From contig CM077151.1 in the NCBI GenBank assembly GCA_039583875.1, positions 108,828,609 through 108,892,608 on the forward strand: 64,000 nucleotides of DNA, read 5' to 3'. Of this stretch, positions 1 to 12,023 are shown one piece after another (within the stretch, counting starts at the first letter, position 1; every line of letters begins with the position of its first letter). Under the pieces are notes generated by a model. It had not been told where the DNA came from, did no database searches, and saw nothing but the letters and a program-made list of their open reading frames with translations. The stretch is from Platanthera guangdongensis. Lineage: Eukaryota; Streptophyta; Magnoliopsida; Asparagales; Orchidaceae. The position numbers were made by a program, and so were the translations under genes.

Positions 1-227
1 TCCAATTCATGGACGGGGTAATTCCATACGTGAGGCTTCAAATGCCTAGACCCAAAGGCTATCACACTGTCATGTTGCACCAACACGCAACCTAAACCGC
101 ATCCTGATGCATCATTAAAAATTTGAAATCCTTCAGTCCTTTTATGTAGACTTAGGATTGGAACTGTTATCAGCTTTCCCTTCAGGATGTCAAATGCATG
201 ATTGCACTCCTGAGTCCACGCAAACTT
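1..227 (-). pseudogene. pol: RNase H fragment of element O pol
   Basis: The minus-strand translation gives the classic start of a Ty3/gypsy RNase H: an F-Q-I-F-N-D-A-S-G-like strand, G-C-V-L-V-Q-H, then G-S-R-H-L-K and N-Y-P-V-H-E-L. The first catalytic aspartate is visible; the rest of the domain lies beyond the left edge. The role would be degradation of the RNA strand during reverse transcription. It joins the RT fragment to the right through stops, so it is not functional as it stands. Confidence 0.65.
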
Positions 228-1053
228 CTAGTACTTACGAGTTAAAGAAGTGAGAGGTAGAGTTTTCTGCAAACAGTTTTCCACAAACCTTCTATAGTAC
301 CCGACAAGTCCAAGGAAACTCCGGACCTCCACCACGTTTCTCAAAATAGGCCAATCTCTGATGGCTTCAGCTTTCGCTGGATCCGCCGCCACCCCATCAC
401 CACTAATCACATGGCCTTGAAATGCCACCTTATCTAACCATAAATTGCACTTTGAGAACTTTGCATAAAGCTTGTTCTCTCTGAACACTTGCAAGACTAC
501 TCTCAAATGAGTCTCATGCTACACCTCTGATTTGGAGTATACCAAAATATCGTCGATAAAGATGACAAAAAAAGAGTCCAAGTATTCTCGAAATACTCGA
601 TTCATCAAATCCATGAATATTGATGGCTCATTCGTCAACCGGAATGATATCGTCGAGAACTTGAAGTGACCATACCTCGTACCAAAAGCTGTCTTGGGTA
701 TGTCTGTGTCTCGAATCAGCAACTGATAGTACCGTGACTTCAAGCCCAACTTGGAATACACCATTGACCCCACCAACTTGTCGAGCAGGTCATCTATCTG
801 AGGAATCAGATACATATTCTTGACAGTTAGTTTATTCAACTCTCGTTAGTCTATGCACAACCACATATTACCATCTTTCTTCTTTACGAATAGCCCTGGG
901 GCACTCCATGGTGAAGAACTGAGTCTAATATACCCCTGCTCCAACAGTTCCTGCAACTACACTATGAGTTTGGCAAACTCCTTTGGTGCCATACTAAAAG
1001 GAGGACGTGACACCGGCCTAGCATCTGGCAACACATGCTACAAGAGCTACTCC
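228..1053 (-). pseudogene. pol: Reverse transcriptase of element O (broken)
   Basis: Minus-strand RT. The catalytic box reads F-I-D-D-I-L-V-Y-S (near 540-570), the usual Ty3/gypsy form of YxDD. The palm region with [16 protein letters not shown] and S-I-F-M-D-L-M-N-R is readable at 519-839. The thumb and connection part, with G-Y-Y-R-R-F, is at 228-506. Upstream (840-1010) the K-K-K-D-G-N box is followed by a stop where C-I-D-Y-R-E-L is expected. Two large open pieces are separated by a stop near 510, and substitutions such as D-L-K to G-L-K affect conserved residues. It is inactive. Confidence 0.8.
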
Positions 1054-1500
1054 TCACTGGTTAACTGCCCGCACCAACATCATGGCTGAAATCAGGGAAC
1101 AAGACACTCCACTAAGGCCCTCAAACTTAACTCCTACCCACCCATCACTTCTCAGGGTCACCACCTTAGATAGGCAGTAAATCCTGGCACGCTGCTCTGC
1201 AAGCAAGTCCATTCCCAAAATCACAATGAATGCAACCAGCGGTACAACTGCTGCTTCCAACGTGAAGTCAAATCCATCTAGATTCCAACAAATGCGCCCT
1301 TTCGCACTGTTAGTCATGGAAGGCTCATTGGGCATGCGGACCTTTAGCTCTGCCTCCGCCGAGAATGACGCAACTCTAATTCTCTGGATAAAGCTTTTTG
1401 CAAGAAAGGAGTGTGACGCTCCTATATTAAATAACACCCCAGCTAGGTATCCAGAAACTAGAACAAATCCTAAAGCACCGGCGACATACATAAAATAACT
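1054..1500 (-). pseudogene. pol: Aspartic protease of element O
   Basis: An open stretch of about 145 residues on the minus strand matches a retropepsin-like protease. It contains V-L-F-N-I-G-A-S-H-S-F, where families have D-T/S-G-A-(S/T)-H-S-F, so the catalytic Asp has become Asn. The second hallmark, V-I-L-G-M-D-L-L, is followed by a Q-R-A-R-I-Y-C strand. It would cleave the Gag-Pol polyprotein. The lost catalytic Asp makes it dead despite the open frame. It lies between gag (right) and RT (left), the usual chromovirus order on the minus strand. Confidence 0.7.
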
Positions 1501-1659
1501 CGAAGGTCTATGACGAATAAGTGAACTTATACTTTCTCATACCTATCACCACATCGGGTTGGCGGATCGCATCCTGCTGCCCAAGGTTGTACACCCTTGG
1601 CTCCACGGGTTAGAAATGAGAAGTGCTAGACTCCGCCATCTTTCCTTTCTCCGCTGCGC

Positions 1660-2790
1660 TGGGCCCTAAGCGCACCAACTGCTCTTGCCTTGGCTTCTGC
1701 TCAGCACCACCTTCAGTATAGAAACAAGCTATGTGGCCCGGCTTGCCACACTTGTAGCACGATAGTGGTCCCTTGAAGCGAGCCCCCCTAGCGTCATATT
1801 ATTCTTCTCCCAATTTTGTAGGGATTGGACTTGTTCTTCCATTTACTTCTGCCAGACTTCCCTTGAGATTGAGAAGGCTTTCCTTCTCCCTGCTTGGTTG
1901 TAAAACTCTTCCGACATTGGGTTCGCTCCATATCGCTCTCCAATAACCTAGCGTCATCGACCAACTCGTTGAAGCCCGCTTTCTTCATAGCTATGCGGGG
2001 TTGTCTCAGATTCTCCCTCAATCCATGGTAGAAGAGGTTCTCCCTCTCCTCATCACCCATAATGGTCGTCCCAGCATAACATCCCAAATGAGTGAACTCC
2101 TGGACGTACTCATCTACTATCTTGTCCTGCTGTACCAAGTGCAAAAACTATCTCTGAAGGACTAGCCTTTTCGATACTGGAATATACTTCTTCAAGAACG
2201 CATTCCCATACTCTTCTATAGACTGGGTGCATTCAGGAGACTGGTGACCGCTATGACTTACCCACCACAGCTTAGCGTCACCTTCCAACATGAAACTTGC
2301 AAACTCGGACTGCTTTTCTACTAGCGTCTCTACCGCCCTTAGCAGTTCTTGTATTCTCTCCCACCAGTCCTCTATATCGGTCGACGTGCCGACCCCCTTA
2401 AACGTTGGAGGATGCAAGCTTAGAAAATATTTCATTTGTCGATCTTTGTGCCCGACAACCACTCTTTCAGCCAACGGATCTGCTTGCCTGGATCATTCGC
2501 CCTGTATGACAGGTGTCGTACCCGGGTTAACATGATCCATTACCTGCACAACTGGGGTCATAACTTGTGATGTCATTTTAGCTTGGACTGCTACAATCGC
2601 TTCTACAACCATGTGATATAAATCTGCAGGGGTTACCCCCATACCCATAGGATGCTGAGCAATAACACTGCTCACTGAAGGCTCTTCTCTTGGCTTAGAC
2701 GTCCCCGCCTCATCGCTTGCACCCTTAGCAAAAGCAAAGTAAAACAAGAATCAGCTTCTAGTCAAAAAACTAGACACAAGGATACTCATA
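1660..2790 (-). pseudogene. gag: Gag of element O (broken)
   Basis: Three adjacent minus-strand pieces make a plant gypsy Gag. The first (2493-2747) is an N-terminal low-complexity part. The second (2148-2474) carries the capsid-like gag domain with W-W-E-R-I-Q-E-L and G-D-A-K-L-W-W. The third (1794-2144) has V-D-E-Y-V-Q-E-F, a charged tail and K-S-F-T-T-K-Q. Further left (near 1700-1770) is a zinc knuckle, C-Y-K-C-G-K-P-G-H-I-A-C, whose last Cys position has become Tyr. Stops separate the pieces. The role would be the virus-like particle core and RNA binding. Confidence 0.72.
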
Positions 2791-2878
2791 GTCCCGCAAT
2801 ACTCCTATGTGGATTACTTCACTACGCGATCCGATTATGACATTCAACAACAAATTTTTACCTTGGACACTAACCTCC

Positions 2879-2889
2879 CTCTGATAACA
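2879..2889 (-). other. Degenerate primer binding site of element O
   Basis: The minus strand reads TGTTATCAGAG. This is one substitution away from the TGGTATCAGAG initiator-Met tRNA primer site and lies 3 bp from the LTR edge at 2893. It fixes the element's orientation and the LTR boundary. Confidence 0.65.
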
Positions 2890-2892
2890 AAT

Positions 2893-4289
2893 TGTAACAC
2901 ATCCCCTGTAATGACTGTATAATATAGGCCTGTCCGGGGCCCCACAACAAACAGATGTCACATCTTAAGCATTATAAGATGATATAAACTACCCAAACTC
3001 AAAAATCAGATTACAATAGCGGAAACATACAACTAAACTGGAAGTTATCCACTAATACAAGAGCATCAAAATGGCCTTACGGCATTACACATCATAAGTC
3101 CAAAAACAGAATGACAATAATATCAAACAACAACGTGCATAGGCACTCTTAGGCTACCTTGGCATGTAAGCCAGAAATATAGATTATGGAGCAAAACATT
3201 CAAAAAGACATAATCTACAAAGCATAGAAGTCACTTCATGAGGCTTAGGCATTTTTGGCCAGCAAGCTTGCTCCCGCTTGCGATCCTTACCCTGTAAAAA
3301 TTGGTGGTAATGTGGGTCAGCAAAGGCTGACCTCAACTATGTAACTAACACATCTCCACTTGGTCGTCCCTAGCTGACCCTGGGGAACTTCATCACCCTA
3401 CAGGTCGACACTTTTTATGTAAAAGTACAAGTACATTTAAAGTAGTAAAACAGGTTTGGATGTCTCATATAGCAAATATGTTTCTATGTTGAGCATATAA
3501 TAAAAAGGGGGCTTACAATGCAACATGTATGCACGTCTGGGCTTCACCCAAGGCACCCTAAAGTGTATGCTTCTAACAAATCTTCAATTGAGTACATCCA
3601 ATTTACCAACCAGCGTTCAAGCCGCAATCACAAGGGTACTTCCAATTTCCCCATCGGCGTTCAAGCAGCATTAACAAGACTACTTCAAATTTCCCCATCG
3701 GCGTTTAAGCCGCAACACGAAACACTCGCCTAGGAACCTCCCGCTCATCGGTCTCAAGCCCGGGGCTTGCCTGCAAGCTCTGACTTCTTACTTCAGGATT
3801 CCACCATACAAACAAAACAATTCTAAGAACACTTGCAAGGCCCCACCCGTTCGCGACGACGCAGGCCCGGATCCAATATCGGGACCAAGTCCACCGAAGG
3901 ATACCCAGCGAGACCCAGTTGGGATCGTACGGGCTTGTCCAAAGCTTGGCATTCTCGTCTGTTCCACAGAAGGGGACTTGTCTCGTCAGGACACTCTCCA
4001 CACGTGACTTGCAACTTCACAAGCTAGCCAGCCGACCACAGAGACAAACCACACCTTAGCACATCTCAATCACATGCCTTTCCAACCCTAATCCAACATT
4101 TATACTGTACCATCACCGTGCCCCTGCATGAACTCTAATTTCCACCTGTTCCGGTTCTAGCCACATGTACTCACATGAAAAAGGGGGAAAACATCATCAT
4201 AAACGACGTCTTGCTGCTAACGGATTTCTATAATATCCTTAAGGCTCACTATGCAACATCACCGTGCCAGACTAACATTCTTAACTACA
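2893..4289 (-). repeat. 5' LTR of element O, first segment
   Basis: LTR of the outer gypsy element, starting TGTAACAC next to the primer site. It continues at 14965 after the nested S1/T insertion. The segment is non-coding. Around 3580-3720 a short unit (CCCATCGGCGTT-CAAGC and variants) recurs at intervals of about 50 bp. No gene is seen here. Confidence 0.72.
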
Positions 4290-4294
4290 GCTTC

Positions 4295-5376
4295 TGTAAC
4301 ACCCACATCCATCACATGTGATATAACAGAAGGTCCCGTAGGGGCCCCACACCATATACCACGGAATGCTAGTGGAGATAGTTTTAATACCAAATTACCT
4401 CCAAAGGAACACGCGTCCTAACTCAGAGCATTCTAGCGGAAGCTTTTTAAAATAGATATAAGAACCCAAGCCACAACATGAATGTCCACTAAAAACCCAA
4501 TGTAGGAATGAGCGTACAAATACACAAAGTGCTTGGTCTTATGGACTTACAAGAGTTTACTTTAATAATAAATGTCTTCCATACATCGGCACGTAGGCCG
4601 GTCAAAAATGAACATAAAAAGTAGACATTCACCTTGGCCTTCAAGGGCTAGCTCAGCTACATAGGCGACAGCCCGCTACTTGCCACTTGGCTCCGCAGCA
4701 CCTGCAATCAATATTCCACCGCAATGGTGGCAAACAAAAGCAACGGTCGGCTAAGGCTGACCAAATTATAACGACCCCACCCCTAAATTGGGGCGGTGGT
4801 GCTCCTTCCATGCATTTTATTAGTATAACAAAACATGATAGTGAAAGTACAAATAAGCACACTTCACCACAGGCATAGGCACGCACGACCACATATCCCA
4901 TACTCTCAGGGCACATTCTCGGTGAACCTGGTCCATCACCGTCCCCAGGACGGCAACATCATGAGCATACAAGTCTTTTCGGCCGAAGACTAAGACCCTC
5001 CCTCAATGCTATCGGTAGGCCCCTTAAACAGAACCACATAGAGTGGGAACTATTTCACTCAACCCGTTGCTCACATCGCCATGTCAAGTTAAGTCATCGG
5101 TGCGGGTCATGCCTCCCTGAAGCCCGTGTATCGATCATACAATTTTACATAACCCAGTTATGTACAAGTTGGCTCCCAGGCCACCAATTTGGCAGAACCA
5201 TGCATCTACCCAGTTTTTCGGGTGTACCTTGGTGTTAGTCCCAAGGCTCCCTGTTGCAATCTACCACATAGATAACCCGAAAACAACCATCGGCACAGAG
5301 TCTTCTCCGGCTATTTATGCATAATGAAACATCACCGATCTAGACCAACTTGTCCGGGTAGGCTTCACATACCATG
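4295..5376 (-). repeat. Solo LTR S1, first segment
   Basis: Starts TGTAACACCC at 4295 and is plainly homologous to the LTRs of element T; both share a segment with ATTATAACGACCCC and the GGTGGTGCTC/GGCGGTGCTC block. It is cut at 5376 by T and resumes at 14000. It is flanked by the direct repeat GCTTC (4290-4294 and 14960-14964), the 5-bp target duplication expected for a Ty3 insertion. No internal region is attached, so it is a solo LTR left by LTR-LTR recombination. Orientation by homology to T is minus. Confidence 0.82.
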
Positions 5377-7349
5377 TGTAACACCCTCATCTGTCGCATG
5401 GCATATAACAGAAGGTCCAGCTGGAACCCGACGCCATATACCACAGACAGTCGGAAGGGTTACCAAATGAATAATCAAACCAACCAATTAAGACTACTCG
5501 TCCTAACCACATAGCATTCTAGCGGAAGTTTTTAAAGTTGAAGAACCCAAACTTAAATCCATCAAATATGAATGTCCACATTTACAACTACAAGAACGAA
5601 CCCCAAATACACTGAAACAGGTACATGGCCTTATGGCCTTACAAATGTTCATAAATATAACATGTCTTACATACATCCACTCGCAGGCCGGCCACACATG
5701 AGAAATGTAAAAAAAACAACTATTCTACGGCCTTCTAGGGCCAGCACAGCAACATGGGCTCCAGCTCGCTATTTGGCGCTCGGCTCCGCAGCACCTGCAA
5801 GCACATACCACCGCACGGTGGCAAATAAAGCAACGGTCAGCTAAAAGCCGACCAAATTATAACGACCCCGCCCCTTACTCGGGACGGCGGTGCTCTTTCC
5901 CTGCAAAACATTAGCCCAACAATATATATATCGCAATTATAATTCGCCACAGGTGTAGGCTCTCACGGCCAAACACCCCGTGCACTCAGGGCACATTCAT
6001 GGTGAACCCTGACAAATCAGTGCATTCACCACCATCCCTAGGATGGCAACAACATGTGAGCATTTAGCCTTTCTGACCACCGTCTAAGGCTCCGACTATG
6101 CCAACGGCCAGTCCCTGTCTTCGGGTCTCTCGCACCAAACCACATAGCCTAGGTACAATTCCACTTGCCCGTTGCTCACGCCGCATGTCCAATTTAAGGA
6201 ACTTTGCCCGGGCCAAGCTTCTCTCGGATCCCAAATTTTCCAAAACAATCTCATAACCCAGTTATGATCAAGGCCGGTTCCCAGACCGCCAAGTTAGCAG
6301 AACACGTTTCCGCTCAGTTTTCCGGGTGCGCCTTGAAGCTGACCTCCAAGGATCCCTGCTGCAATCTACCGCGTAGAAACCCGAAAAACCCAAAGCACAG
6401 AGTCTTCTCCGGCAAAACCATATCAAATGCAACATCACCGATCCAGACAAAACATGTCCGGGTAGGCTTCACACACAATGCCTATGCCCGTACTTACGAT
6501 TCCGGGCTCTACATGCAACACAAGGGGGACTATTCCCGTCAACCCCAAGGAACACCACGCACTCACCGCATACTCGCGGGAGCGGGATTCCCTATGCAGA
6601 AAGAAAGAGCTTCAAGCGCTCAAGTTGAGAATCGTTACCCTTGTAGTCCGTTTTGGCGCCATGGAAAAACTACGCGGTTAGAACTCTTCGCAATGACCTT
6701 CCCTCCACGGATCCGCTCTCTGATTTCGAAACGGTGCTCCGATGCTCCGCCGGCGGCCGGAAACCTCCTTCTTCTTCCTCTCCTCTCTCACTTTGGAAGG
6801 GGAGAACTTTGGAGAGAAAATGAGGGAATAACTCCCTATTCCCGGCCTTAACAGAGCAGGATTTCATCTGGGCCGTCGGATCTAAATTAAAGGAAACGAA
6901 TGGCTCGGATCTGCACAAAATTCCCCAGACCTGGGCCGCACACGGCTTGTCACACGGCCGTGTCCAAGGCCGTGTGCCTCGGTCCAGGCACGATCGTCGA
7001 ACTGAGAAACACACACGGGTCAAGAAACGCCCGTGTCTGACCTGACACGCCCGTGTCGGGTTCCTCGACACGCCCGTGTTCGTGGGCGTGTCACGCATAA
7101 CCGCCACGGCAACGGACACGACCCATCAGGACACGGGTAGGGACACGGGTTGGCACACGCCCGTGTCGGATGACACGCCCGTGTCATCCGGCCGTGTTCC
7201 TGGTCGTGTCCTTCTCGGGTTGGAAACGGCCAAAAAATCACCAGCCAGACACGACCTTGGACACGCCCGTGTCCTAGGCCGTGTACCCCTACAGGCACCA
7301 AAAACTCTTTTTCCGCGACCGACTCACACACAAAATTCGGGGCGTTACA
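5377..7349 (-). repeat. 3' LTR of element T
   Basis: About 1.97 kb, TGTAACACC to GTTACA. By eye it is nearly identical to the copy at 12024-13994, with scattered substitutions and small indels, suggesting a fairly recent insertion. The right end (about 6930-7290), which is the U3 side on the minus strand, carries a dense array of ACACGCCCGTGT/ACACGGCCGTGT palindromes. The open frames inside it on both strands are not genes. Confidence 0.93.
6930..7290. repeat. ACACGSCCGTGT palindrome array in T LTR
   Basis: More than a dozen exact or one-off copies of a self-complementary 12-mer (ACACGGCCGTGT or ACACGCCCGTGT) and its half-sites (GACACGGGT, GCCGTGTC) occur at irregular spacing in about 360 bp. 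The same array is present in the other T LTR (about 13580-13935), in S1 (about 14480-14890) and in S2 (49790-50195). Spacing is not fixed, so this is neither a simple tandem repeat nor a CRISPR array. Confidence 0.85.
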
Positions 7350-7363
7350 AATCTCCCCCACTT
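7350..7363 (-). other. Polypurine tract of element T
   Basis: The minus strand reads AAGTGGGGGAGATT immediately before the 3' LTR. This is the expected primer site for plus-strand DNA synthesis. Confidence 0.85.
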
Positions 7364-7433
7364 AAGGAATTTCGTCCCGAAATTAAGCAAAGGTACACGA
7401 AAGCTAAATGATACCTGAGTGGAATAACTCGGG

Positions 7434-9067
7434 TTATTCCTCCAACATAGCTTGCTCTCGCTCCCAAGAAAGCTCCTCACGTCCGCAATTATCCCAACGG
7501 ACTTTAACCATTCTGACCTCCTTGTTGCGGAGTCGTTTGACCGCAACGTCTTCAATTCGTACTGGTCTGACCCTTGTTGTTAACTCATAATCAACCGGTA
7601 CCTGATTGTCTGCAACGATCTGCGAAGGCTCTTGCACTGCCTTACGCAACACCGATACGTGGGATACGTCATGCAGCCCACTCAACTCCGTCGACAGCTT
7701 CAACCTATACGCCGCCTCGCCAACACGCTCCAGGATTTCAAATGGTCCAAGGTATCTCGGACTCAGCTTCTTCAAGCGTTGAACCCGCGATACACTCTTG
7801 AACGACTTGATCTTTAAATATACCATGTCGCCAACATTGAACTCCACATTTCTATGTTTGGCATTGTAATACTTTGACTGTCTATCCTGAGCAATCTTCA
7901 GCCTTTCTTGAATTGTCTGTATCATTGAAGTGGCATCTTCCACCGCTTGACGTTTATACAACTTTGATTCGCCTGCCTCCAACCAAGACAACGGCGTACG
8001 ACACTTCCTCCCGTACAAAGCTTCGAAAGGCGCCATTCCAATGCTTGCCTGAAAACTATTGTTGTAAGCAAACTCCACCATGTACAAGTGATCCTCCCAA
8101 TTCTTCCCGAAATCTAGGATGCACATGCGAAGCATGTCCTCCATAGTCCTGTTGACTCTCTCGGTTTGGCCATCTGTCTGCGGGTGAAAGGCTGTGCTGA
8201 ACTTTAGTTTAGTACCCAACAGACCATGCACCAACCTCCAGTCATTTGACGTGAAGCGTCCATCACGATCACTAACAATACTGCGAGGCACACCATGCAG
8301 TCGTACAATATTATCCACGTAGAGTTTGGCTAACTTTTCTACTGGATCTTCCTTCCTCATTGGGATAAAGTGCGACGCCTTTGTCAATCTATCTACGACC
8401 ACCCAAATGACGTCATTTCCTTTCTGCAACTTCGGCAAACCGTGCACAAAATCCATAGATATATCGTCAAACTTCCATTCTGGGATAGGAAGGGATTTCA
8501 AGAAAGCTCCGGGCTTCTGGCATTCCGCCTTCACTAATGCACAAGTACGACACTTGGCCACATAAAGTGCCACATCCTTCTTCAAACCCGGCCACCAGAA
8601 TAATTTCTTCATGTCTCTATACATTTTCGTGCTTCCCGGGTTGATTGAGTACTTGGTATGATGAGCCTCATACATTAACTCCTCCCGAATATTATCCGCA
8701 CTAGGAACGCATAGACGACCGTCCTTTCTTAGCAACCCGTCTTCAACCACAAACTGGGAATTTGACCCATCCAAAGATTCATCCAAGATTTGCTTCATGC
8801 TGCTATCCTGAACCAAAGCCCTCCGAACTCTATCCGCTAGGTCACACTGCACCTCTGTCCAAAACAGTTTTGCCTCGACACCAGACTGCTTGTCAACGCA
8901 AGATATCTCCAATGCCTCCAGCTCTTGGACCAATCTCTTATCATGCACTGATAACCAATTGGCTTGTGCGGGAATCTTACGACTCAACGCATCCACCACT
9001 GCATTTCCCTTCCCAGGCACATAGTGTATCTTGAAGGTGTAGTCCCCTAAGAACTACATCCACCTCC
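7434..9067 (-). pseudogene. pol: Integrase with C-terminal chromodomain, element T
   Basis: An open minus-strand stretch of 528 residues. N-terminal zinc domain: E-A-H-H then C-R-T-C, but the second His of the usual H-P-G is Asn (N-P-G). Catalytic core: D in S-M-D-F-V-H-G-L, D in S-D-R-D-G-R-F and E in D-G-Q-T-E-R-V-N, so the DDE triad is intact. The GPY/F region is visible (S-P-R-Y-L-G-P-F). The C-terminus resembles a chromodomain with K-V-R-W and E-E-L-S-W-E-R-E. The chromodomain is thought to direct integration to heterochromatin. It is continuous in frame with RT but split from it by two TAG codons between 9021 and 9071. Confidence 0.9.
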
Positions 9068-9068
9068 T

Positions 9069-10330
9069 CTACCTCATGTTCAGATCCTTTTGGTCCAATA
9101 GGTACTTCAAACTCTTATGATCGGTGTAAATATCGACCTTCACACCGTACAGATAGTGCCTCCAAAGCTTTAGAGCAAAAATCACGGCCGCCAACTCTAA
9201 GTCGTGGACCGGATAATTCCTCTCGTGAACCTTCAGTTGTCGTGAACCATAATCTATCACTCTCCCATGCTGTAGCAGGACACAGCCCAAACCACTGCCC
9301 GAAGCATCACTATAGATCTCGAACCCTTCGGTTCCACTTGGCGAACATAAAATAGGCGTCGTGGTTAACCGCCTCTTCAATTCTACAAACGCCTGTTCGC
9401 ACTCCGAAGACCACACAAACTTCTGATCCTTTCTTGTCAACGTTGTGAGTGGTAGTGCTATCCGCGAGAAGTTCTCTACGAAGCGCCTGTAGTAGCCAGC
9501 AAGCCCTAGAAAACTCCGGACCTCTGCCATTGTAGTCAAAGTAGGCCACTCCCGTATCGCCACTATCTTCGCCGGATCCACAACTATTCCTTCTCCACTG
9601 ACAACATGACCAAGGAACGCTATTGAGGATAACCAGAATTCACACTTGGAGAATTTTACATACAACTGACTTTTCCTCAATGTCTCCAACACCAAGTGTA
9701 AATGCTTGTAGTGATCCTCCTCGCACCGCGAATACACCAGAATATCATCGATAAATACTATCACAAACTGATCCAAGTATTCTCTGAACGTCCTATTCAT
9801 CAGATCCATAAACACGGATGATGCATTCGTCAACCCAAACGGCATGACCGTGAACTCGTAATGCCCAAACCGCGTACTGAATGCTGTCTTTGGAATGTCG
9901 CTCTCCCTTATCCTCAACTGATAGTAACCAGACTTCAAATCTAACTTTGAATATACGGTCGACCCAACCAACTGATCGAATAGATCGTCAATCCTCGGGA
10001 TTGGATATTTGTTCTTCTCCGTAAGTTTGTTCAATTCCCGATAATCGATACAAAGCCGCAAGCTCCCATCTTTCTTCTTAACAAAGAGAACTGGTGCGCT
10101 CCAAGGCGACGAACTTGGACGCACATAACCTTGCTCTAGCAACTCCTGCAGTTGCACCTTCAACTCTGTCATTTCTCTTGGGGCTATCCGATAGGGGGAG
10201 CGTGACACCGGTTTGGCACCCGGTACCAGCTCTATAGTAAAGTCTATCTCCCACTGAGGAGGGGCTCCTGGGAGATCATCTGGAAACACATCAGGATACT
10301 CGGACACAACTGGGATGTTGCCCAAACTAG
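9069..10330 (-). pseudogene. pol: Reverse transcriptase-RNase H of element T
   Basis: A continuous minus-strand frame of about 418 residues, from [10 protein letters not shown] through to RNase H. RT shows [32 protein letters not shown] and the catalytic F-I-D-D-I-L-V-Y-S. RNase H shows [18 protein letters not shown] and I-Y-T-D-H-K-S-L. Every key residue looks present. It ends at a TAG where relatives usually have Gln (D-L-N-M-R-Q), consistent with a CAG to TAG change. Another TAG lies just upstream near 10350. Confidence 0.92.
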
Positions 10331-10849
10331 GTTTAGGCGTCGAAGTCTACACTAGAGTGACATACAGTTCTGCCCCAGACCGAACTGCCGGGAACACCTG
10401 AAGGGCTGACATCAAAATCTTACCCGACCCCTTCATGCCCGCGAAAGTCACCTCATGACTAGCTCTCAACTGACCCACTAGCAACTTCGATCAACGTATG
10501 TCTGCTGCTCCGAGAGCCTGACCATAATAAAGATCACGTTGAACTCTCCTAGCGGTAGAAACAACGCCTGCAAATCAAACTTTTGACTCACAATCCATAC
10601 CTAAACGCAACAGATTCTATCTGCGCGCATCGAGCACTACTAGTCAACAACACATCCATTAAGACTTTTGCCATCGGAAGATATATTCCGACACGTAATA
10701 CAATTCCTTTGGGCAAACGGAGACACAAAGCCCCCTTTAACGAACGGTGCTCCCGCCGGATAAACGAAATTCAGAACAACGTTTAGCACAAGCGGTTCTA
10801 GGTTAACATGCACAAAGACTACAAGTGTCTAAAGCTAAATGCTAGAATT
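10331..10849 (-). other. Degenerate protease/spacer region of element T
   Basis: This is where the protease should be. The left half (10345-10470) reads like the linker before RT (H-E-V-T-F-A-G, then K-I-L-M-S-A-L). No D-S/T-G-A-S/T-H-S-F or I-L-G-M-D-W motif could be read in any minus frame, and stops and shifts are frequent. Either the protease has decayed beyond recognition or part of it is deleted. Confidence 0.5.
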
Positions 10850-11800
10850 TTAAACCTTACCTGTCACCACGTCTGCTTGCTTTCTGTCCTCTTGCTGACC
10901 AAGCTTGTACTCTTCAGACTTCCTTTCGGACTTTGCACGTCCACTCCAACACTCACGTGCAAAATGTCCCACTTTTTCGCAGATATAGCAAGCTCTTGGG
11001 ACTCGACTTGTAGTTGCTCCCGACGCACCAGAAGAAGGGGCTGAGTTCGAAGTCTTCAGCTTCTTATTCTAACTGCGAACATCGGACTTTGAACTTGGCC
11101 CTTTGAACTGTGGTTTCTTAGTACCAGAGTCCTCACCTGCTCCTGACATAGCTTCCTTAATATTCTGAGCACCATCCCAACATTCTCGAGCAAAGTGTCC
11201 TTTCTTTCCACAAGTATGACAGTTGTAAGCAACCTTGCTAGTCGATGATCTAACCTTCTTCTTCAGCATTTTGCAAGATGCACCCCTCATAGGAATTGCA
11301 GAGTTCGATACCCTACTCACTGGTATCTGGTGAATTTTTCCCATTTCCACTTCCAAAGATCTGGCCGACTCTACCAAGGTTCGGAATCCCATTAGTTTTG
11401 GTCCTAGAAGTAGAATTCGCAGTTCGTCACGTAGACCACTATAGAATCTATCGACTATAGACCTCTCGTTCTCCAACTCAAAGCATGGGTAGCGGCTTAT
11501 CAAAAGGAATGCCTGCAAATACTCATCAACTGAGTGCGTACCCTGCACCAAGCACATATTCAACGGCTGACCTGATGGCCTCCTAAATGTCATTTGATTC
11601 AACACACCACCCGGCATTGAAGTCATCTCGAGGACAAAAGGTTGCACATTGCTTCCCTGCTGTGCACTAGTCATAGCGAGCACCACTTCAACGATCCTTC
11701 TTATGGTTTCTAACGAAAGAGGGGTCTCAAGCGCTCCACTGGGTGCACTATAATCCTCAGAAACCAGATGTTCTGTCGGCTCTACGCCACTCCCGGTCAC
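10850..11800 (-). pseudogene. gag: Gag with duplicated zinc knuckle, element T
   Basis: One minus-strand frame from 11800 to a TAA at 10850-10852, broken by a TAG at 11069-11071. It includes the gag domain (S-V-D-E-Y-L-Q-A-F, E-R-S-I-V-D-R-F-Y-S-G-L-R). There are two CCHC knuckles: C-H-T-C-G-K-K-G-H-F-A-R-E-C before the stop and C-Y-I-C-E-K-V-G-H-F-A-R-E-C after it. The knuckles are about 70 residues apart and their tails match, so one looks like a duplicate. The frame continues exactly across the TAG. A stop just upstream of 11800 means the real N-terminus is lost or further right. Confidence 0.82.
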
Positions 11801-12007
11801 CTATAGTCATACAAAACACCAATAAGTGATCAAACAAAATTGCAAAAAGCAATTATAGGAACGCGCAGGTTCCTCAACCACGAGTATTTTTCATTCCTAA
11901 GTGGACATTCATGGGTTCTTTTTAATGTTATAACGATGACGCACACATGTGCTCACCACCCCTTAAAAGAATTCGCCCACGAATTCATTTAAGCTTGACC
12001 GTAACCT

Positions 12008-12020
12008 GGCTCTGATACCA
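12008..12020 (-). other. Primer binding site of element T (initiator-Met tRNA)
   Basis: The minus strand reads TGGTATCAGAGCC, a perfect match to the plant initiator-Met tRNA 3' end complement used by most gypsy elements. It lies three bases from the 5' LTR. Confidence 0.93.
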
Positions 12021-12023
12021 AAT

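Noticed and set aside
6204..6851. 215-codon plus-strand open frame and its copy at 12978-13496
   Set aside because: They lie wholly inside the two LTRs of T, on the strand opposite to transcription, with no known domain.
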